Source of the DNA: Pseudomonadota bacterium
GTDB taxonomy: Bacteria > Pseudomonadota > Alphaproteobacteria > Sphingomonadales > Sphingomonadaceae
DNA length: 48,317 nt
Direction: 5' to 3'
Assembly (NCBI GenBank): GCA_020160755.1
Contig: JAIUPN010000019.1
Coordinates: forward strand, 1 to 48,317
Position numbers and translations under genes: made by a program. Positions 22,609 through 27,543 of the stretch are shown in pieces (the stretch's first letter is position 1; each line of letters opens with the position of its first letter). The notes beneath the pieces were generated by a model, which saw nothing but the letters and a program-made list of their open reading frames with translations, made no database searches and had not been told where the DNA came from.

Positions 22609-24018
22609 ATGGACATCACCGAACCTGGGCCCGCACCCGTAGCCCGGTGGGCCGACCTGCTGTCAGGCCGCAACGGCGTTCGCTCGCTGGCGCTGGCGGG
22701 CGGCGTCGCGCTACACGCTGTCAACGTCTACATCGCCACCACCATTCTCCCCTCGGTCGTGCGCGACATCGGGGGTCTCGACTATTACGCCTGGAACACG
22801 ACGCTGTTCGTGGTCGCCTCGATCCTTGGCTCGGCGACCTCGGCGCGGCTGCTCGGCGCGGCCGGGCCGCGCGGCGCTTACGCCGCCGCCGCTGCGCTGT
22901 TCGCGCTCGGCACACTAATATGCGCCGCCGCGCCGTCGATGCCGGTGCTGCTCGGCGGGCGGATCGTCCAGGGGCTGGGCGGCGGATTCCTGTTCGCGCT
23001 GTCCTACGCGATGATCCGGCTGGTGTTCGCTGAAGGACTGTGGCCGCGCGCGATGGCGCTGGTCTCGGGAATGTGGGGCGTCGCCACGCTCGTCGGTCCC
23101 GCGATCGGCGGGGTGTTCGCCGAGCTCGATGCGTGGCGCTGGGCGTTCTGGTCGCTGCTGCCGGTGGTCGCGCTGTTCGCGTTCCTCGCGCTAGCGGTCC
23201 TGCCCCGGCGCAGTGGCGATTCGAACGACCGCACGGCGACGCCGACGACTCAGCTCGTGCTGTTGACCGCGGCGGTGCTCGCCGTATCTGCGGGCAGCGT
23301 CTCGAACGTCCTGGCGTGGAACGTCGCCGGGATTGTCGCCGCGCTGATCGCCGCCGGCGCGCTGATCGTGGTTGAAGCCAAGGCCCGCCACCGGCTGCTG
23401 CCGCGCGGGGCGTTCCGGCTGGGTGCGCCGCTCGGCGCGCTCTATGCGACGATGGCGCTGCTCGCGGTCGCGGTGACCTCGACCGAAATCTTCGTGCCGC
23501 TGTTCCTCCAGGTTCTGCACGCGCAGACGCCGCTCACCGCCGGCTATCTCGCCGCGCTGATGGCAGCGGGCTGGACGCTGGGATCGATCGCGAGTTCCGG
23601 CGCGGGCGAGCATGGCGCGCGCCGCGCGGTCCAGGCTGCGCCGATCATCGCGCTGATCGGGATGGCGGCGCTGACGGGGCTCGTGCCCCGGCCGAGCGAT
23701 GGCGCCTGGAATGTGCTCGCCCCAATCGCGGTAGCGCTGGCGGCAGTCGGATTCGGGGTCGGCCTGGGCTGGCCGCATCTCCTGACCCGCGTGCTCAAGG
23801 TCGCGCCCGACGACGAGCGGGATCTGGCCTCGGCCTCGATCACCACCGTGCAACTGTTCGCCACCGCCATCGGCGCGGCGCTCGCGGGCATGGTCGCCAA
23901 TCTCGGCGGCCTGACCGACCTGGGCGGGGTCGCGGGCACGTCCGCAGCGGCATTCTGGCTGTTAGCGGTGTTCGCGCTAGCCCCGTTCGCTGCGCTCAAG
24001 ACCGTGGCGACGCGATAA
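22609..24018 (+). CDS. MFS efflux transporter under SoxR control
   Basis: This 469-residue inner-membrane permease has about 14 hydrophobic segments, like the DHA2 drug:proton antiporters. Family features seen include 'GSATSARLLGAAGPRGAY' (motif A region) and 'LVSGMWGVATLVGPAIGGVFAELDAWRWAFW' (motif C, which marks antiporters). AAAGGAG precedes the ATG at 22609; the frame's longer start at 22498 would overlap the SoxR box. It is probably induced by redox-cycling compounds sensed by SoxR and exports them or related drugs. A strong terminator follows. The substrate cannot be read from sequence. Confidence 0.9.
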   Translation: MDITEPGPAPVARWADLLSGRNGVRSLALAGGVALHAVNVYIATTILPSVVRDIGGLDYYAWNTTLFVVASILGSATSARLLGAAGPRGAYAAAAALFALGTLICAAAPSMPVLLGGRIVQGLGGGFLFALSYAMIRLVFAEGLWPRAMALVSGMWGVATLVGPAIGGVFAELDAWRWAFWSLLPVVALFAFLALAVLPRRSGDSNDRTATPTTQLVLLTAAVLAVSAGSVSNVLAWNVAGIVAALIAAGALIVVEAKARHRLLPRGAFRLGAPLGALYATMALLAVAVTSTEIFVPLFLQVLHAQTPLTAGYLAALMAAGWTLGSIASSGAGEHGARRAVQAAPIIALIGMAALTGLVPRPSDGAWNVLAPIAVALAAVGFGVGLGWPHLLTRVLKVAPDDERDLASASITTVQLFATAIGAALAGMVANLGGLTDLGGVAGTSAAAFWLLAVFALAPFAALKTVATR

Positions 24019-24025
24019 GGCAAAG

Positions 24026-24062
24026 GCGGCCGCGCCCCTTACGGGCGCGGCCGCAAATTTTT
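24026..24062 (+). terminator. rho-independent terminator of the MFS gene
   Basis: GCGGCCGCGCCC, loop CTTAC, GGGCGCGGCCGC forms a perfect 12-bp stem (24026-24054), followed by AAATTTTT. It starts 8 bases after the MFS stop codon. Confidence 0.9.
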
Positions 24063-24076
24063 CTGGTCAAAGCGCG

Positions 24077-24108
24077 AAAAGGCCGGGACCGCTCGCGCGG
24101 CCCCGGCC
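24077..24108 (-). terminator. rho-independent terminator of the ParB-like gene
   Basis: On the minus strand a 12-bp stem with one wobble pair (24081-24108; plus-strand arms GGCCGGGACCGC and GCGGCCCCGGCC, loop TCGC) is followed by TTTT (24077-24080). It lies 9 bases after the stop at 24117. Confidence 0.8.
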
Positions 24109-24116
24109 CGCTGCCG

Positions 24117-26153
24117 CTATTCAGCAGCGACGGCGTAGGCGTCCTCGTCCGCGTCCTGCGGCTTAATCGCTTCGCCCTCGGTGGGCTGTTCGCCCTCCGG
24201 CTGCGGCGTCCGCAGCACGGCGGGAAGCCAGCCGGTCCCGGCCAGGAGCTGCTCGGCGGCTCGCGCCATGTCCGGCTTCTTCATGTCCGCGATACGGCGA
24301 GCGGCGTCCTCCGACACGCCCTCCGCGACGGCCTCCACGATATACGCCTTGGTGACGCGGCCAAAGTAGCTGTCCACGGTGGGCGTCCAGCCCTTCGCCA
24401 CGTCCAGCGCCAGCGCGCTCGCCAGCCTGTCCGCCGTTTGCAGCGTCCGGGGCTTGCGGTCCCACGGCAGCCGCAGGGCGTTGACGGTGCGGGACGCGCA
24501 ATGCGCCAGCAGCGCCAGCCGCTTCTCGTCGTCCAACGCGACGATGAAGCCCCACAGGTCCGCCACGTCGCGCGGCATACGCTCGGCCCATGCCTCGCGC
24601 TGCTCACCCGCCCGCGCCGCCAAGGGGGTGTCCTCGATGCTGTCAGCGTGGCTCCCCAAGGGGGGCACGGTCGGACGCACCTCAAGGCAACCCGCCTCGG
24701 CATAGCTGTAGAACAGTTGCGCGGTGAGCGTGTGGGTGAGCGCGACCAACGCCATATCGATCTGGTCGGCCAAGGCGACGCGCAGCGCCAGCGTCCGATA
24801 GGCGGACAGGTTGCGGGTGAGGCTATCGGAAATCGGCTTGCCCGGTTCCTCGTCCTCGTCCTCGATCTCCTGCACGTCCTCGTCGCCGTTCTCGGGCTGC
24901 TCGTCCGCCCGGGCCTGCGGGTCGGTCGTCTCGGCGTCGGCCTCCGGTTCTGGCTGCGGGTCCGCCAGCACCTCGTCCTCCGCCCGCACGAAACCTCGCT
25001 CGATCCTGACGGTCCCGTCATGATGAAGCACGACGAACGCGCCGCCATGCGCGATCACACTCGCGTCGTAGGCCGAACGCTTAGCCGAAATCGCGTCGAT
25101 CTCGTCGGACACCGCCTCCAGTTTCGTCGCCACGTCCTCGGGCATTTCGTCATAGGACGAATAGCCTTCGGCAAGCTCGTCATGCTCGATGGACAGGGCG
25201 TCCAACCGCTCCTCGTCCTCGTCGGACAGGGGAATGGCCTGCGGATAGAAGCGCCGCATCCCGTGGGCGTGGGGATAGTCGATATGCGCCTCGGTCCATT
25301 TCCAGCCCTCGGCCTGAACCTCGCCCGCGATCTCGCGCAGCTTCTCGACAGCAAGCATGTCGAGCAAGCCCGCATCCTCGAAGAACCCGCCCCGGTCCTC
25401 GCTGAACAGGTCGCGGATGATGTTGCCGCCCGCCTCGACATAGGCGTCGGCCCCGACGAACAGCGCGCGCCGGTCGGTCGCCGGAACATTGCTGGCGGTC
25501 ATGTCGCGCCGGATGATCCACGGCTCGCGGTTGTGGTGCAGCCCCTCGAAGACCTGCTCCTGCCGGGCATGGTCCTCGGTGATCGCGAAGGCCATAAGCT
25601 GATCCAGTGTAAGCCCGTCCTCCCGATAGACCTGCAACAGCTTGGGGCTGACCGCGCCCAAGCGAAGCCGCTGCTTCACCACGGAAGCCGACACGCCGAA
25701 GCGCGCGCCGATCTCCTGCGCGCCCCATCCCTTGTCACGGGAAAGCTCGGCGAACCGCTCGAACTGGTCGGCGGGGTGCATCGGGGTCCGGGTCACGTTT
25801 TCGTCCAGCGACACCTCGGCGGGATCGTTGGCCGTATCCAGCCAGCAGCGCACGGGTTCCGATTTCCTGATCTGCTTGCGCTTGGCGCGCAGCAGCATTG
25901 CAAGCCTGCGGCCCTCGCCAGCGGTGACGAGATAATAGCCGGTCGGCGCCCCGTCATCCTTGGTCTCGGGCTCCACGACAAGGTTCTGGATCAGCCCCTT
26001 GTGCTGGATCGAAGCGGCCAGCGCCTCGATTGCGGCTTCCCCATGCGGCACCTTGCGGGCATTGCGCGGGGACTTCTTGAGCTTGGCGAGCGGCAGGAAG
26101 ATTTCCACGCCCGACACAGGCTCGGCGGCTGCGGTTTCGGTAACAGCGTTCAT
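24117..26153 (-). CDS. ParB/RepB/Spo0J-like protein, large orphan form
   Basis: This 678-residue protein has an N-terminal ParB nuclease-like domain ('IFLPLAKLKKSPRNARKV', then 'IEALAASIQHKGLIQNLVVEP' and 'YYLVTAGEGRRLAML'). A ParB HTH follows ('RDKGWGAQEIGARFGVSASVVKQRLRLGAVSPKLLQVYREDGLTLDQLMAFA'). After that come a long middle region, a very acidic stretch near residues 420-455 ('EQPENGDEDVQEIEDEDEE') and a helical C-terminal domain. It is about twice the size of a partition ParB. No parA is visible next to it. Such large ParB-like proteins are frequent on sphingomonad plasmids and ICEs; a role in element maintenance or regulation is inferred. The ATG at 26153 has AGGAGA upstream. Confidence 0.88.
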   Translation of the reverse strand: MNAVTETAAAEPVSGVEIFLPLAKLKKSPRNARKVPHGEAAIEALAASIQHKGLIQNLVVEPETKDDGAPTGYYLVTAGEGRRLAMLLRAKRKQIRKSEPVRCWLDTANDPAEVSLDENVTRTPMHPADQFERFAELSRDKGWGAQEIGARFGVSASVVKQRLRLGAVSPKLLQVYREDGLTLDQLMAFAITEDHARQEQVFEGLHHNREPWIIRRDMTASNVPATDRRALFVGADAYVEAGGNIIRDLFSEDRGGFFEDAGLLDMLAVEKLREIAGEVQAEGWKWTEAHIDYPHAHGMRRFYPQAIPLSDEDEERLDALSIEHDELAEGYSSYDEMPEDVATKLEAVSDEIDAISAKRSAYDASVIAHGGAFVVLHHDGTVRIERGFVRAEDEVLADPQPEPEADAETTDPQARADEQPENGDEDVQEIEDEDEEPGKPISDSLTRNLSAYRTLALRVALADQIDMALVALTHTLTAQLFYSYAEAGCLEVRPTVPPLGSHADSIEDTPLAARAGEQREAWAERMPRDVADLWGFIVALDDEKRLALLAHCASRTVNALRLPWDRKPRTLQTADRLASALALDVAKGWTPTVDSYFGRVTKAYIVEAVAEGVSEDAARRIADMKKPDMARAAEQLLAGTGWLPAVLRTPQPEGEQPTEGEAIKPQDADEDAYAVAAE

Positions 26154-26598
26154 CACACTTCTCCTAAAAACCGCACTCACCCCGGAATGGGGTGGGCGGC
26201 GAAAAAGCGGATCGGCAGGCCCGCCGACGGAGCCGGGCCGCACCCTCCGGGCCGGAACATCGTGGAGGACGCGCGTGCGCGTTGCCGCCCGGCGCGGCGG
26301 GCCTAGAGAGAAGCGTCGCCCACCCCACCGACGGGGAGAGAAACAAACAATGCGATCGGGACGGCGTAGCCCTGGCCCGATCTCCGTACTCTCGAACAAC
26401 TGCAATCCGCCCGGCGGATTGGCTTATCGGCGCGCCAGCGCCGGCTCGCCATGCTGATCGTCACCCGGTAGGGCCGAGACCCATTGGGGCTCGGTCGGAG
26501 CGCAGCGAAGATAGAGCGGCGGTCCCGTAGGGAGGCGCCAACTTGCTTCCCATCGCCTTTTCGATTATATTTTAATCACACTGATAGAGAGTGCTACT
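26154..26598. other. divergent leader between parB-like gene and toxin-antitoxin pair
   Basis: These 445 bases contain no credible gene. A local hairpin ACCCC-5-GGGGT (26179-26193) overlaps one arm of a longer-range repeat, GGGGTGGGCG at 26189-26198 against CGCCCACCCC at 26317-26326. The same arm can therefore pair in two ways, an arrangement that could act as an attenuator in the ParB leader (inference). The right end holds the promoter at 26543-26571. Confidence 0.4.
26543..26571 (+). promoter_or_regulatory. promoter of the toxin-antitoxin operon
   Basis: TTGCTT (-35, 26543-26548), a 17-base spacer and TATATT (-10, 26566-26571) lie 27 bases before the antitoxin ATG. The A+T-rich GATTA-5-TAATC dyad at 26562-26576 overlaps the -10 box and is a likely site for autorepression by the RHH antitoxin. 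Confidence 0.7.
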
Positions 26599-26868
26599 AT
26601 GGCCATAGACACTAAAGTTTTGACCGCGCACGTCCCCATCGGACTGGCGGAAAAGGTCGAGGCGATGGCCTTGCGGCTCGAACGCTCGCGCGGCTGGGTG
26701 ATGAAACAGGCGCTCGCCGCCTGGGTCGATCAGGAAGAGGAGCGTCATCGGATGACGCTCGAAGCCTTGGCGGATGTGGACGCGGGGCGGGTGATCGACC
26801 ATCAAGCGATACAGGCTTGGGCTGACAGCCTCGGCACCGACACGCCGTTGCCGCCGCCGTCAGCATGA
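26599..26868 (+). CDS. ribbon-helix-helix antitoxin (CopG/ParD-like)
   Basis: This 89-residue protein starts with a beta strand 'LTAHVPIGLAEKVEAMALRLERSRGWVMKQALAAWVDQEEER', the ribbon-helix-helix fold of ParD/RelB-type antitoxins. A helical C-terminal half with 'TLEALADVDAGRVIDHQAIQAWADSL' would wrap the toxin. In type II systems the antitoxin neutralises the toxin and represses the operon. Its stop overlaps the toxin ATG by four bases. The operon promoter with a dyad over the -10 box lies just upstream. Confidence 0.88.
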   Translation: MAIDTKVLTAHVPIGLAEKVEAMALRLERSRGWVMKQALAAWVDQEEERHRMTLEALADVDAGRVIDHQAIQAWADSLGTDTPLPPPSA

Positions 26869-27158
26869 GGATCAAGTGGACCGGCAGGGCGTCCTCAGAT
26901 CTCGTGCGACTAAACGAGCACCTGCGCCCGGTTGCTCCAGAAGCTGCGGCGCGGGTCGTGCAGCAACTCGCACGCGCGCCGGATCGGCTGCTCGACTATC
27001 CCCGGATCGGCGAGAAGCTGGAAGCCTACGAGCCGCGCGAGGTCCGGCGGATCATCGTCGGCAACTACGAGCTGCGCTACGAAATCGCAGACGCAACGAT
27101 CTTCATTCTACGCCTCTGGCACTGCCGCGAGAACCGCAGCTTTGAGTCGGAAGACTGA
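26865..27158 (+). CDS. RelE/ParE-family toxin
   Basis: This 97-residue basic protein begins 'MRIKWTGRASSDLVRLNEHLRPVAPEAAARVVQQLARAPDRLLDYPRIGEKL', then 'EPREVRRIIVGNYELRYEI' and 'ATIFILRLWHCREN', the RelE/ParE fold. RelE members cut mRNA on the ribosome, while ParE members poison gyrase; the sequence is closer by eye to ParE-like proteins, without proof. It is coupled to the antitoxin by an ATGA overlap. Next to an integrase and a ParB-like gene it probably stabilises the ICE in its host. Confidence 0.88.
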   Translation: MRIKWTGRASSDLVRLNEHLRPVAPEAAARVVQQLARAPDRLLDYPRIGEKLEAYEPREVRRIIVGNYELRYEIADATIFILRLWHCRENRSFESED

Positions 27159-27160
27159 CC

Positions 27161-27525
27161 ATGCCGACTGATGCACATCGGTTGATCCTGCCGCACGCCG
27201 CCCTCGGCTCCTATCTGCGCTACGCCTACGTTGCGGCTTTGCGCGCGGGGCGGGTGGACGGCACCTTGTCGGAATGGCCGCGCCTCGCAAGCTCCGTCGC
27301 CGAACCCCACGCCGTCTCCGGCAATGCCCGGACGATCTACTCGACTATGCCGAAATGGCGTTTGTTGTCCGGCCGGGTGCCGGGCGACCGCCAAAGGACG
27401 ATCTTTCGGCCTGGACCGTCACAGACGACTGGCCAGAGCGCATCCCGGTCACGACCGCCGAGGTGGATGTATTTGAGGCATGGTTCGGCGATGTCTTTGA
27501 CGAGTTGTTCGGGCCGTGCCAATGA
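27161..27525 (+). pseudogene. conserved ICE hypothetical protein, frameshifted
   Basis: The frame from the ATG at 27161 gives 'MPTDAHRLILPHAALGSYLRYAYVAALRAGRVDGTLSEWPRLAS' and then loses sense near base 27330. Another frame continues with 'DDLLDYAEMAFVVRPGAGRPPKDDLSAWTVTDDWPERIPVTTAEVDVFEAWFGDVFDELFGPCQ' to 27525. The span of 365 bases is one short of whole codons; one extra G at 27330-27331 would restore a protein of about 121 residues. I recall such a single protein in sphingomonad mobile DNA, without a function. It begins 3 bases after the toxin stop and ends 19 bases before the recombinase, so it was probably part of their operon. Confidence 0.65.
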
Positions 27526-27543
27526 TGTGAGGAGTTCGTTGCC

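Noticed and set aside
24438..26306. 622-codon open frame antisense to the ParB-like gene
   Set aside because: Same shadow effect; the minus-strand frame carries the ParB and HTH motifs, the plus-strand product matches nothing.
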